Of a stretch of DNA of 64,000 nt, positions 1-12,407 are shown one piece after another. The number at the start of each line of letters is the position of its first letter. Position 1 is the first letter of the stretch. Position numbers and translations under genes: made by a program. Source of the DNA: Cheiracanthium punctorium (taxonomy: Eukaryota; Arthropoda; Arachnida; Araneae; Cheiracanthiidae); NCBI GenBank assembly GCA_038373885.1, contig JAWZYV010016048.1:372001-436000 (forward strand). Reading direction: 5' to 3'. The notes under the pieces are model-generated. The model made no database searches. It had not been told where the DNA came from and worked only from the letters and a program-made list of their open reading frames with translations.

Positions 1-1080
1 AAATTCATGCAATGAAACAGCTTCTTCCAAGTACTTTAGATTTAGTTATCTTTTCTTCTCTTTTTACTCAATGGATATCCTGTTTCGTTGTCAAACATTT
101 ACTGTCATGAATCAACAAAGAAATAACCATGTCTTTTGAAGATAATGATTCTTATAAAGAAACACAGAAAATATAAAAATTCCTCTTATTTTACAAATAC
201 GAAAAAATTGCAGTTTTAACTTGTATATTTACTTGTGCAATGAATTTGTAGTTTACGGTTTTTGCAAAATATGTGTTAAATGTTAATTTTAAAGTACTTT
301 AAAAGATAGGCAGAGTAAAAAAAAAATGCACTATATAGTTAAAAAATCTTTTATTTCAAAACAAAGTTTATTAAACTCATTTTACTTTATAGTACAACAA
401 TTCATTTCACCATAATTTTGAAATTTTTAATAATTAATATTAATAATTTAGAGTATCTTTCACGTATTCCATTAATATATTTTTGAAAACGTACTTCTCT
501 GTGGCTTTGCATGAGCGCTGTCACGAATGTCACAAAAGCAAATATCTCAAGGCAGTTGTCTATGTGGACAATTGTTAATTCAATTTAAAAGAAAAAAAGG
601 CTTCAGAAACCTTACTTTTCCAAGAAGGAAAAAAAATACTGAGGAAGGAAAGACGTCTTAAACACGATGTTTTATTTCTAAAGTATCGCAAGAAATTCTA
701 AATCCGTATGAGGCGTAAAAGTTAATCGTAATTTAGAGCGAAACGAATAAACCTATATGATTCTAACTGTATTCCTATGGATAATATCACATATACAGGA
801 AGACACTTACAATCAATTAAAATTTTTAGCTTTTTAATTACAAACATATGTCTGGGATATTTGTTCGTTTAGCAACAAAAAGAAGAATTCCGATATTTTC
901 ATTGCATGAGATCCTACATTTCATTTAAAGTTATTTCTTTGAAAGTCAGTACAATAGTTCAATTTTTTTACACAATTCTAATGTATATAAAGTACTAGGC
1001 ATTAATTTTGCTTTTTAAATATATGTAGTTTAAACAATGACTTTACCAGAAGTGTTTACCATTTCACTATAGTAGCACAC

Positions 1081-1240
1081 AGTGGGCGGCCAATGTTACC
1101 CACTATATGGGGATGAATGAGTTAACACCCAACCCCAGTGTTAATTCATTCATAATGAGTTAACAATCCCCGGTGTGATAATGAGTTAACAATCAAGCCA
1201 GGGCCTAAGGTGTGATGAAACGATTTGTCAACCACTATAC
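1081..1240. repeat. Cluster of short direct and inverted repeats
   Basis: AATGAGTTAACA occurs three times (about 1115, 1156, 1183), and GAATGAGTTAACAC is followed by its near inverse GTGTTAATTCATTC. The segment is richer in G+C than its flanks. It may be the remnant of a small TIR element; no boundary is clear. Confidence 0.35.
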
Positions 1241-4200
1241 TAGCTAATTGCAGTGACGGTAGTCAAAAATCTGTGAATACTGATTTTCTTTCTCTAATAC
1301 ACCGCTGTCTTTATTTAGTAGAAAAAATTATAAATAGTTCTGAGGATTATATATTTTCTCTAAATTTCAACAAGCATGCCTAAAATTACTTCTTAAATGA
1401 TGCCTTTGGAAGAATTAAGTTTTTAAATTTTCATATGTAAAACTCTAGTAATTTTGTCTAGGTATTTAATTTTAATAATAGCCATGTTTTCCTTTGCACA
1501 TCCTTAAAAGCATACTTTCTTTATTTTCAGAGAAAGTATTGAGAAATTTCGAATTCACTAATACGTAACGATTTATCATTTGTTTAATGTTGTAAACACC
1601 CATGTTCTGCATTTTCATTTTCGAAATTAAAGTTTATGAGACTGACAGTTTAATTTCTAATAGTCACCTCGTACCAATTCATCATTTAATAATAAGAGTT
1701 GAAGTTTTATTTCAACCAACTTTTATAGCTTATGATCTTGTTAATTAGTTGTTAACTCTCTTATCAAAATTGTATACAGAAAAGTGCTTTAGATGGCAAT
1801 AGCCATTCTACATTTCACTCCGGCTCCAAGTCTACTTGTTCGTCCAAGTAGAGAGCCTCTAGTCCTTCGAGTAGTGATTGGAACCGATTCGATTTTACCG
1901 CGAGCATTTCTGTCGATTTCTTCAACCAAGTTCAAAAAATATTCGAATACACAAAATGTATTTGAATGCAAACAGATCAGTTCATGTTCAAAAATGTATT
2001 CAGATTCAAAAAAGTTCTCGAATGAAAAAATAAAGAAAAAACAACTATTCGTGTTTAAAAAGAGTTTCAATTCAGGAGAAAAAAAAATCTGCTCTAGTTC
2101 ACGAAAACATTCGAAAGCACAGAGATGCATTCGAATTGATACAAGTACTTGAGATCTTCAATAGGATTCTTTAGATATGAGATAGGATACTAGTTTATTT
2201 ATTCAGTTATTTAATAGGAAATTTTCAAGGTGGTTTTTCTTCATATGAGTACCTATGTGTAACATTATTGCTATTTTGTAAGACGATTTTTATAATTATT
2301 TTTAGTTTACCTCTCTTACTAACAAATTATTGAATTATGGTGTTAGTTAATTAATTAATTAATTAACTAATTATTATTACACGAATCGACTATTTTGAAT
2401 GGTTAGAAAAATTAGATAAGGCAAGAGGAAATTTGTTTTCTGCTTCAAATCTCTTTAAATTGTGAACTTTAATGAATCTTTTCATAAGTATTAATTAGCA
2501 TTTTGTTTCATAATATGAGCAACTGGGCCACAAATATAAAGAAAGGACAATGTTTGGATTATTCCTTTGTAATGTCATTCACTCGTTTCTCGCGAAGTAG
2601 AAGGGAAGTAGGGGAAGGTCTAAGCCAGTGAGCACTATGAAGATGTGTAGTCTTTAAATTAATTAATAAAAATTTACTGCATTCCTCCCTTTTATGGGAG
2701 TTTATCGTGTTCTCGGTACAGGTAATCATGTCCCAATCCAAAAAATCAGTTCCTAGCAAAGAAGTCCAGTTTTCATCAACTAACATTCTAAAATGTATAT
2801 TACATAACAAAGGATTCTAGATGAAAAATGAGAAAGAAAATTATAAACAACAAGACGTTCAAAATAAAATTTGCATTTCATAAGACATTTATGAATTTAA
2901 GATGTTTGTCACCATAAAGCCTATTAGTTAATAAAACTTATTTCGGCAAAAGATGATTTTCTTTAATCTTAAGAATGTTTACTATTTTTAATATTTCCAG
3001 AAAATATTACCTAATCATAAGTTCATAGTTATTGAACAATTATTTTCATCACTGTTTTATCGTAAACATTCCGACCATTTACTTTCATTTTCCCGAGGAA
3101 AGTAAAGTTTATCAGGCTATCGGATTAATCTGCAATACTAAACACGTACCGATTCCTAATTTAATAACTGGAGATGAAGTTTTATTTCAAACTCTCTTTA
3201 TCGCTTTCTTAGCCAGAGATCATGTAAAGAAAATGCCCTACGTAGCAATAACTTATCTGCCGCTGGTCGTTTTTTTTTTTTTTCTCCGAGGCGCCAAGTT
3301 CGAAGCACGTCTCGGAACAGCTGCTATGAAGCAAAAATTAGAGGGTGTAGGTGGAGTTCTATGTGATTAGGGTATGTATATATGTGTTGGAGGCTTAAAT
3401 AGGAGGTCGAAACTCTTTCTCTACTACAAAATGGCGCCATAGGTCACATGACTTGCAGTACTTCAGTGTCCCCATCGATTGATTTGCCGGAGCGATGCTA
3501 GAGAAACTAGGTCAAACCAGAGCGTGCCTTTCTCTACTTCCATTCTCTGCTCTTCTTTTACTAGTGCCTGTCCTTTCAAAAGCGTAAAACGGATTGAGTC
3601 TTGATATTTTCCATGTCTCGAAAGAGTGTCGGAGAGGACCTAATGGTCAAAGTATATTTAGAACAGCATATTCTGTAGAGATAGAAGAAATTCCTCTCTT
3701 GGATTCTAGGGGGGAACACGGAAAATTTTGCGCGCGAAGGAGTTTAGGTATATATCTACATATATTTTAAAGTTCGAAAACCGTATAAAAGTCTTTCCCT
3801 TAGCGTATGGTTTATTTGTGGTACCGTGCAGTTTTTCTGACAGTTCTCTTTAGGTATTAGAGCTTTAAATTTTAAGTTGTGTCGTTTTTTACACAAAAAG
3901 TTGCTTCTCCAGTTTTGATTATGGTTATTATTATTTTTTTTTGTAATGGTTTAAAGAATTATTCGAGCATATTACTCGGCTGTGATATTACAAAACGTCT
4001 TAGAAATAGTGTTAGTACTTAAAATATAAAAAATATTTGATTAGAAATTATTGCATTCAAAATATAACAATTTCTAATTTCACTATAGCAGTTATTATTT
4101 ATGGTTTATTATTAAAATATCTCAAACTTCAAACAATTTTTTATCTCTCAATAAACATTTGGACCTGGAAAAATAAAAGTTACTTTTTTCATTTATTTAA

Positions 4201-4250
4201 GTTCAATTACAAAAACAAATGTGTTAAAAAAGTGAAAGGATAAGATTGTT
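1241..4250. other. AT-rich sequence, no supported gene
   Basis: It holds overlapping open frames on both strands at 1789-2152 and frames at 2559-2810 and 3032-3370 without recognisable homology. There is a (TTAA)n-like tract near 2347-2370. A slightly GC-richer stretch at 3240-3640 includes a 15-T run. Positions 1-1080 are equally featureless. Confidence 0.5.
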
Positions 4251-4279
4251 ATGGGATCACTTACTGAGTGACCCCATAG

Positions 4280-5660
4280 TAAAATGGCTAAGGCACCCCC
4301 ACCCCTCTTAAGCAGATCCCCTCGTATAGGTTTGTCTTAACACTGTAATAAAATTGTCAATAATTGAATACTTCGTAGTAGAGGATACATGATGAACAAG
4401 TACCTACTCACGGGGGGGGGGGTAACTTTCTGCGTGGCGGAAGATAAACTCCCTCAGTCTTTTCAACTTTTTCCAAAGTGTTAATGAATTTCCGAAGTGT
4501 AAAAAATACTTTTTGACGGGTGTGATTTTTGTTTCTTTCATACGTTGCATGTATTACTAAATAAATTTGCAAAACTTTTTATGTTATTGAACAAGTTTAT
4601 TTTAAACGGCATAATGTGCTTCCTGGTTATTTTTCTATTTAAAACACATTTATATATTTTTTTAAAATAAGACGATAATTATTTTAGTTTTTTTAAAGAT
4701 ATTGTATTAGAATTTATTGCCCATCCGACTTCTGAAGCAACTTAAGATATTTTCTTACTTCATATTTCAAACGCAGTTTTTTGTGCTTCACAGAATGTCA
4801 AATTACAGCTTTATGAAGTTCATGATGAAGAGTATCTTTGTTTCAAAAGCATTTCTTCTAGAGCTTTAAGACCTCTGAAAACAGAGTAATGATTATACGC
4901 CCAGCTTTTTCTTTTTGATGTATGATACCGAGGAAATGATAATCGCAAGGTCACATTCGTTCTTTATGATGTTTTTTTCCTAGCTAGACAGATAGTTAAA
5001 AATACATACATGCAACATATTTGCGTTATCAAAAGATAATTTAAGAAAAAAACAAACAACAAAAAAGAAACCGCGAGATATAGTTTGAAACTATATAAAC
5101 GCACTTTAAGGAGCACGTGTAAACTTAAAAACTTCAAATTGTACCATTCTTTAACAATGAAAGCGTAACACAAAATGCCGTAAAATATAGCTAAAGCGCC
5201 CCCCCCCTCTAATATACGCTCCCCACCTGCTTTTCTTGTGCATTTCGTTTGCTCTTAAAATACCGAATAAACGCCCTTTTAAGGTGGATTTATACTGGCC
5301 GTTTCGTGCCTCTCGGACTCCGCTCTGCCCCACCGTTCTTTTCCGTTTTTAAACTTTAACTTAAACACGCGCGAGCTTGCGGAGCCGCAGTAAATGCACC
5401 AATGAAATCACGCCAAATGGCAGCGAAATGTGACGTCGGAACAATGCTCTTCGCTGAGTGACGTCATCGCTACGTCTTAGTGGTGCGGAACGGATACTAT
5501 TAATCCAGCTTCACTTGAAAATAGAGGGGGCACTTGAAGAGGGTGTTCGGGTATATTTTCCTGATTTTTACCGTTTATCCGCGCCCACAGATCGCGATTT
5601 TCCTTGAAGATTGGGGGGGGGAGGGTGCTATTGCTGTATTTTAAGGTATATAAAAGGACT
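4280..5660. repeat. Recurring TAAAATA-AGC-TAA-GC-CCCC motif
   Basis: GTAAAATGGCTAAGGCACCC (4278), CGTAAAATATAGCTAAAGCG plus a C run (5178) and, inverted, TTAAAATACAGCAATAGCAC plus a C run (minus strand, about 5640) look related. The last two could be ends of a small element at about 5170-5645. C and G homopolymers of 8-10 bases mark each. Weak. Confidence 0.25.
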
Positions 5661-5875
5661 TTAAAGTTCAGATCTGGCACATTATTTCTTTCTTATTTTA
5701 TAATTTAGAAGAAATAATGCACATTCATAAATTAAGCAAAAATGAAAATTTTACTTCCAAGCTACCAGATATAAGTGCTATGTTTTCATACTATGCTTAT
5801 GCTCTGAGCACATATATATGCTTTAAGTTTCTAGTTAAAGAATGAAATAGCGTCATGATAATCATAATTTATATA

Positions 5876-6581
5876 CAGGGCGTCCCAAAACGGTGGTAAC
5901 AGGCTTTAATTCTTTATCTATTAAAAATGACTGGACAGTGTAAATTGAAAAAAAAAGTTCAAAATAAGGGAGAAAAATTATTATGTTAAGAACTATTTCA
6001 CTCGTAAATTTTTAAACAGTTCACTTTTTTAATTTTTATAGGACCTGCTTACAAAGAAATTCCCCAATGCCAAAGTATACCCCATGCACTATCGTGGTGA
6101 TATAAAAAATTTCAGCTTTTCATCATCGAACGTCTCAGAGAGCATGATCAAAGAGTATACACGTATTTGAATGCGAGCGTTAAATGCTAGAGTCCAAAAA
6201 ATTATTTTCTTTCGTAATTTCTGCAGGACCCATGAAATTCGGTCATCGGTCGTGATCCCCCCCCCCTTCAACAGCAAATGAAAAGTGGTTTAAGTCATCA
6301 TATATTTATCTTCATCTCTCTGATACATTTTAGGATATAATTCTCGATTTTTGAATATCACCACATTAGTGTATGGGGCAGATTTTACTAAAAGTGGAAT
6401 TTTTTGTGCGGGGTGGTATAAAATTTAAAAAGTATAACTTTTTAAACATTTAAGCAAGGACATTTTTCTTAGCATAGTCCCTTTTCCCACCTTATTTTGA
6501 ACATTTTTAATTTACATTGCCCACTCATCTGTAATAGATAAAGAAATTAAACGAGTTACCACCTTTTTGGGACACCCCGTG
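5876..6581. mobile_element. 706-bp foldback MITE of Tc1/mariner type
   Basis: TIRs start CAGGGCGTCCCAAAACGGTG (5876) and, on the other strand, CACGGGGTGTCCCAAAAAGG (from 6581). TA flanks both ends (5874-5875, 6582-6583). Similarity between the two halves continues inward for some 250 bp (for example CCCCATGCACTATCGTGGTG against CACCACATTAGTGTATGGGG), so nearly the whole element folds on itself. It contains a 10-C run at about 6258. Confidence 0.8.
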
Positions 6582-7019
6582 TAATCATTGAAATTTTGAA
6601 TACCCACCTTGAAAATGGATATATACCATTATTTATCATTATTTTTTTCATTTATAAATCGTTTTTAATGAAAACGGATTGTTTTTTATTCATTGTTTAA
6701 ACACTTCTATAAAAGTAATTTTTAGATCATTCCAGAATGAATACTTTCTGTTTTGACTAAACAAACAATGTTGCTGAGATGTACACGTTGGAGGGGCTTG
6801 AACAAAATAAAAGGAATTACAATAAGAGATAGAGTTTAAATGGATATATTTTACTTTTAGTTAGGTTACGAAAAACTAAATTTTAGAAACGTGCACTTTT
6901 AACCACAATTAATGACCCTTCTGTACAATCTAGAAGGATTCTCTGAATCAAAACTGATTATTTAAATATATATATGAAATCGAACTGAGATGGTGGGCAA
7001 ACCAGCCAGTGTGATTGAG

Positions 7020-7056
7020 GTGTTCTGCCCGCCAATTCTCTTGGTGGGCAGAACAC
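7020..7056. repeat. Imperfect palindrome (hairpin)
   Basis: GTGTTCTGCCC (7020-7030) and GGGCAGAACAC (7046-7056) are exact inverse arms with an inner CCAA/TTGG pair. It is isolated in AT-rich sequence. Confidence 0.8.
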
Positions 7057-7851
7057 ACCAATTGGTTCATCGCACTTAAGCGGTTTGTTTGTAAACAGGA
7101 AACTTGACCATATTTTTAGAAAACCCGAAAATATGAACCCGACAAGTGAATTATACACTTACAATTCACTTGTACGTGCATTCGTCTAAATAGTGCACTC
7201 GTAAACTTATTTCGAGCATGGAATACCATTGGAATTAACAAGGTACCAACAATGGTTCGCTTTTGAATTTTCTGAAGATCCAAAGTTCACCTCACAGGCT
7301 TTTGAGCTAGAAATCAATATTCTGGATGCGTTGTCTTTATGATCGTTATAAAAATTTTTAAACAGTCTGTGTATCTCCGTAGAGCAGTCAGAAATTCTTC
7401 ACACACGAAATTGTTTTGTTTGAATTCTGAGGCACGCTAATAGAGAGAATTTAAGGCTGAAAACTTTTTTTAAATCTAGATTTTTTAAAAGATAATCTTT
7501 ATTAAAAAAGATGATCTTCATTTATCTTGATCTTGATGATCAAGATGATCTTGATTAAAAAATCAAGATTTTTTAAAAAGTTTATAGACTATTTTGTGTC
7601 TTAAGCCTAATTAAATCTTGAATTGAATTACAAAACTCTCATTACGAATAATCTTAAAAAGTAGGGATATATTCTTTTCAATTAAAATTGCAGTAAATGA
7701 GTTTAGCTTCACACAGTTTATTATTAGGTTGTAACGAAAGTTTCCCGCCACAGCAAATTTCGTCTGTGCAAACAGTTCGCGTTGGCGTGTTGGCTCTTAT
7801 TTTGTCATCTGAAAGAAAGAGACTTGCTTTAAAATACTGTAGTGAAATGTA

Positions 7852-7852
<1 letters not shown>

Positions 7853-7883
<31 letters not shown>
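7853..7883. repeat. 31-nt poly(A) run
   Basis: Expanded A tract inside the mariner remnant; the related copy at 61183 has only a short A run here. Confidence 0.95.
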
Positions 7884-7884
<1 letters not shown>

Positions 7885-8175
7885 ATATCGGTATCATTAA
7901 GTGCAGAGTTTCTGAAATGGAACTATCACTCTACCAGATTAGAACTATCATTTACTTCCAGGTTTGTTGCAAAAAGTCAGCCACAGAATGTCAACGAATT
8001 ACGTGTACAGATTTAGATATTATACTTTAGTATCATATGTGTAAAAGTTTGGTATCGGAAGTTCAAAAGCAAGGACTGGAATTCAAAAACCAGAGAGCTC
8101 TGGCCGATTTACTGGTTTGATCATGGCCGCCTGCAAGAACTTGTGGTAGAAGATTAGTCTTCAACCAAACGAGAG

Positions 8176-8329
8176 CAGGAGCGGCCCTAAGGTTCTTGGT
8201 GCCCCCTGGAACGTGGAAAAGGTGCCCTTTTATGCTCTAGCTGAAGTTTTTCTCAGTTTTTGAGTTCGAAATGGCGCCTTTTCGAAGATGGGGAACCGAT
8301 GCGGTGCTTACCGTGTCGGGCCGCCCCTG
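8176..8329. mobile_element. 154-bp hAT-type MITE nested in the mariner remnant
   Basis: Ends are CAGGAGCGGCCC and GGGCCGCCCCTG, an inverted pair of the hAT CAGGGGCGG type. The flanking 8-bp target duplications are AACGAGAG (8168-8175) and ATCGAGAG (8330-8337), 7 of 8 identical. Removing the element restores a continuous mariner helix-turn-helix reading. It has no coding capacity. Confidence 0.85.
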
Positions 8330-8478
8330 ATCGAGAGCTAGCTAAGGAGTTAGACATTAGTGCCATGCCCATTAGTCGTGCTATGCATCGCATAAACTCG
8401 ACGTACAAATTCAGTCGCTGGCTTCAATCGCTGAGTTGACTCAAGCAGATTTGGCGGAAAACTTTCGTTACAACCTGA

Positions 8479-10334
8479 TAAAATACTTTGATTATAGGAC
8501 ACTAAGCTTAATACTTTACCTCACAAGCTTTAGATTCTATGATGATCATAATTATCACACTTTCTACACAGTATTTCCATTAAATATGATCAAGTTTCCA
8601 TTAATATGAATTATCCTCTGTCTGGTCTTCTTGTACATCTTGAAGCATCACTGTACAGCTTCAAAAGCGTGAGTGTTGAAACGCTTCATTCTCGATATTA
8701 ACTGTTATGTTTATATTCCTCAGTCAGTAAGCGTACATTACAGATTAATGAATCGATTTCAATTATTATTTGCCAGGTATCGTAATCATTAACAGCATGA
8801 ATGACATTTTACAAGTTTTTTACTCATGTAGTGAAAGGAAGAACGCAATCTGGTAAAGCACGGATATAAATGCATTGTCTTTCTTGTATTTATAGCCATA
8901 TTTGAGCATATTGTCACTTAAGCTAATGTTTATGCTAGACAAGATTGAAAGTGTTTCATTTGATTTTAAAGGCTTAAAAAATGCCTGAAAAGATTTAACA
9001 GTTTAATAATACGTTCCCGCTACAAAATCTGGTCCGCTAGTAATCAAGGAAAGTGTCTAACATTTAAAAATAACGAATTTATACCATTATTCATTTTATA
9101 ACTATATTAACAGCTGTTGTTTTCCTTAAAAAATCAGAAGATGAACATTTTTATTTCATACTCTAATCATTAATCTTTAAAATGAGATAAAAGCTTTAAG
9201 TTTTTGTTTTCAAGTTCTTGAACCTTTTTATTAGACTTACACATTAAGTTTGAATAAATACATTTTAAAATCAATTATATGCAAATTTCAAATAATTTAA
9301 TTTGAATTTAAAACTAAGTGTTTGTCACAATTGAAATTTATATAAAGTATGGAAATGGCTAGCTTCCAAATGTTGAAAAGTTTTCTGATTATTGAAAAAT
9401 AATATTTTTGAATTCGCAAAGATATACACATTTCTTTTAAAAAACAAATATTCATTAGCTCTTTTTGGAATTATCGTAAAATATTTTTTTAATCGTTTCT
9501 TCTGACGTATATATATATTCGATTTTTTTTTGGGGGGGAGGCGGAGTACAGGGTAAATGGTTTTAACTTTTCAATTATGAAAGAGTGAACTGTTTTTTGA
9601 GTATGAAAATCTATGAGATATTTATTTTTTAAAATATTGATTTTGAAAAGTGCCTGTAAAAGCGAAAGATTTACGTGTATAGTGACTTTTGAGGTTTTCA
9701 TTTTTTATTGAAATTGCATAAGCTATGCTTTTATTTTGTTAGGTAAGGATTTAACTCAAGATCCTCGATTCAAAAATACGGGCAAGTTAATTCTCTATAT
9801 CTGCTTCCATTGCCATAATATTATATTAAAAATGAAGTATTAGTATAAGACGGTATTTCAAAACTCATAATACAAAAACTAAATAAAAAGAGCTCTTTTA
9901 TCAAATGTATTAGCTTTACGAAAAATCCATTTGACATAAAAAAAGGTTCTTACTCCAAATCAAGCTATTTCCTTACTACTTTTTGTTACTTCCGAGAAAC
10001 ATGCTTAAAGCTTTTTTATTTCAAATAAACGGTTTTATCACTGAAGAAACGTAGAAATTGAAGGAATATATAGAAAATAGTGATACAAAGAGTTTATAAA
10101 AACGTATTAGGAAAACTTTCAAAATAGTAATGCAAAATTCTGTTTTAGTGAGCTGGCGTTTTGTCAAAATTTTATCACTGCATGAATTAATTTCTTGGTT
10201 ATTCATAAAATTTTCAGAAATCGTTATAGTTTAATTTTTTTTTGTCTAAAGTTCTTTGTAATATTAAAAATATGTTATTTTAAAATTATCCAGGAGCATC
10301 CAGGAAAAGTGTTCTTAAACTGATGTTTCCATCT
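8479..10334. other. AT-rich sequence, nothing recognised
   Basis: Only short frames and homopolymers, including a G run near 9531. The same holds for 6584-7721 apart from the palindrome at 7020-7056 and an AAGATGATC-rich patch near 7500-7560. Confidence 0.5.
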
Positions 10335-10342
10335 ACTGTTCC

Positions 10343-10847
10343 CAGGGATCGATCTACACACTTGGGACCCAGGGCACAGATACTTTTGGGGGGCCCTGCA
10401 CAAAAATTTTCCGCAGAATATTACTTAATTAAATTAAGTTAAAACCAATTATCATTCCTAAGTTAACCATATGTAAACATTTACAAATCAATAAAATGTC
10501 ACGACAGATGCCACTTATATGAATTTTTCGATTTTGAAATGTTTTTATGGATATTTACAGTCGTCACACACCTTTGAAAAGATAAAAGAAGGAGCATGCT
10601 GAGGTGTCCGAACGAATTTGCGAATATCGAATTTATCGAATGTCGAATCGAATGCATAATTTTAGTGTTACAAGTTACATTAACTTAAAAATTTTGAATA
10701 TTTGTGATGAAATGAAGTAATTAGAAATTTTTCTCTTGAGAGATAATTTTAGTAGCTATTATGATTACATAAAGGAAGTTTTGGAGCCTTTAAAAATCGG
10801 GGGCCCAGGGCACGTGCCCCGAATACCCCGCCGTAAATCAGTCCCTG
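10343..10847. mobile_element. 505-bp nonautonomous hAT element
   Basis: It starts CAGGGATCGATCTACACACT and ends TAAATCAGTCCCTG, with CAGGGA/TCCCTG inverted ends and G/C-rich subterminal GGGCCCAGGGCAC segments at both sides. The 8-bp sequence ACTGTTCC is perfectly duplicated at 10335-10342 and 10848-10855, the hAT target size. The interior is AT-rich with no transposase. Confidence 0.85.
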
Positions 10848-11700
10848 ACTGTTCCGGTTCGATTGCCGGCAGGTTCCATTTCTTTGTGATTTTCCAAAAC
10901 CATGTATTGTACATTATTCATCTAAAAATGAGGATTATCGAGAACATCCTGTGAGGATGGGATTACATGTAAAATGTTATGTTGGATGTACCTTCAAAAC
11001 GCTTATTGATTTATAAATAAAGATTGATGTCTCTTAAAATACGGCTCTTGACTGTTTTTCTGTAACTGGTTTCGCGTATTTTTACACGATGAATTCGGGG
11101 AACGGGGGAAGCAGGTCGAAAAGGTAGATTTTTTAGGGGTTCTTCTTTTTCGGTGCGCGCACGTCACTTCCTTTACTGAGCGTTACTTCCGTCAGAAAAA
11201 AAATCTGAGTTACTCCCTAGTCGCCACTAAAGAAGTTTTACTTCAAAAACGCCCACTTGCTTTTTATTTGGTCGTCGTTCGTCGTACAGAAAAGTTATGT
11301 TTACCATTCGTTTGCACATAACCTATACTTTCATTTACTATTAATTAATTACTTTCATTTACTATTAATTTAATTTGCAATAAGGGGCAGTCTACATATT
11401 TAATTATGCATCAACTTCGTTTTTTATAATGGCAACACTCTATTTTGACTTTATTAAACGAATGAAAACTTTCAAGTTACCCTAAATATAGATTTTCACC
11501 AATTTTCTACGATAATTTAAGTAGATTTTGGAAAGTATTTTTTGCGCGGACTTTCTGCGAATTGAAAAACGTTATTTGTAGTATCCGATCTTTCCGCTTT
11601 TCATCCATTTCGCTAGTGAGAGTTAAAAAAAAATATCATTTTCAAGGAAAACACTGTTTCTTAGTCTTATAGTTTTTTGTACTGAGAATATCAAGGGCAG

Positions 11701-11755
11701 AAATTAGAATATTTAGTCAGTGGTTCAAATGACCCATGACTAAATATTCTAATTT
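11701..11755. repeat. Perfect 19-bp inverted repeat, 17-nt loop
   Basis: AAATTAGAATATTTAGTCA (11701-11719) is exactly inverted at 11737-11755. It lies within the Tc-type element at 11231-13137. Confidence 0.9.
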
Positions 11756-12212
11756 AATTCTATAATTTCATATTCTCCTTGGTTCGTACACATGATTTAA
11801 AGGAAAAATGGAAAACGACTGCTCACGATTTTGAAAATCTTTCTAATTTTGAAATTATAATTGAGTATTTCTCTTGAAGGTTCTCTTAGACAGGTGAATT
11901 GTTGCCAGGAGTGAGAGGCTGGTCTCAGCTCTTCTGACGGCAAGCATGAATGTTACTCAGCTACGGTCGAACTCGAAGAATGATTTCATGATTGAAAATT
12001 TATTTGTTTGAATTCCATGTAAAAAACTCAATTACTTTTTTTCTTGACCCAGTATTATCACTGTGTTTGTTATTTCACTTTCTCCATTTAATATTATCGT
12101 CTGCAATGTGCAATATCCTTATAAGACTTTTGGCGATATTTTAATTTATATTCAGATGAAAATTTAGACAGAAAAACGTGATTTTGAATGTTTTTTGATT
12201 ATTTGATAAAGT

Positions 12213-12407
12213 ATGCGGACGTCCAAAGACCTGATGTTTCCAATATTAAAAAAAGGTCAAATTCATGCCTGTGTTAAAAAAGGTCAAATTCATGTTCAGG
12301 ATGCTAGTTTTTCAGAAATAGGAAGTTGTATTGGAAGACATACATCAACTGCATCTAATTTTATTCGGGGGAATATGGTAGCGGACGCAACAATAGACGC
12401 TTTATAG
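12213..12407 (+). pseudogene. Tc-type transposase helix-turn-helix fragment
   Basis: The frame reads ILKKGQIHA... then SFSEIGSCIGRHTSTASNFI, resembling the 'IG + RS/RH..V.NFL' recognition helix of Tc3/Tc1-like transposases. A 19-bp segment AAAAAAGGTCAAATTCATG is directly duplicated inside it, giving the repeated KKGQIH. There is no downstream DDE region. It lies inside the inverted-repeat element at 11231-13137, which supports the reading. Alternatives are not excluded. Confidence 0.4.

Larger units (their letters stand above)
7724..8478 (+). mobile_element. Mariner-like element with internal deletion and nested insertion
   Basis: Terminal inverted repeats TTAGGTTGTAACGAAAGT (7724) and the reverse complement of TCAGGTTGTAACGAAAGTTT (ending 8478) are flanked by TA. 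A related truncated copy lies at 61183. Faint transposase coding survives: VWYRKFK near 8050 and RELAKELDISAMPISRAMHR around 8332-8390, resembling the mariner helix-turn-helix pair. That coding is interrupted exactly by the hAT insertion at 8176-8329. A run of 31 A (7853-7883) sits where the related copy has only six, so it is a local expansion. Confidence 0.75.

Noticed and set aside
1789..2152. Overlapping open frames of 113 and 119 codons on opposite strands
   Set aside because: Both are Lys/Phe/Ser-rich products of a repetitive ATTCGAA-type stretch. There is no family signature, and frames on both strands are expected in such sequence.
2559..2810. 83-codon minus-strand frame
   Set aside because: No homology recognised and no flanking coding sequence. 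It could be an exon but cannot be supported.
3032..3370. 112-codon plus-strand frame
   Set aside because: It runs through a 15-T homopolymer (FFFFF) and shows no recognisable domain or splice context.
7853..7883. Poly(A) run as a retroposon tail
   Set aside because: The related mariner copy has a short A run at the same place, and mariner sequence continues on both sides, so it is a homopolymer expansion.
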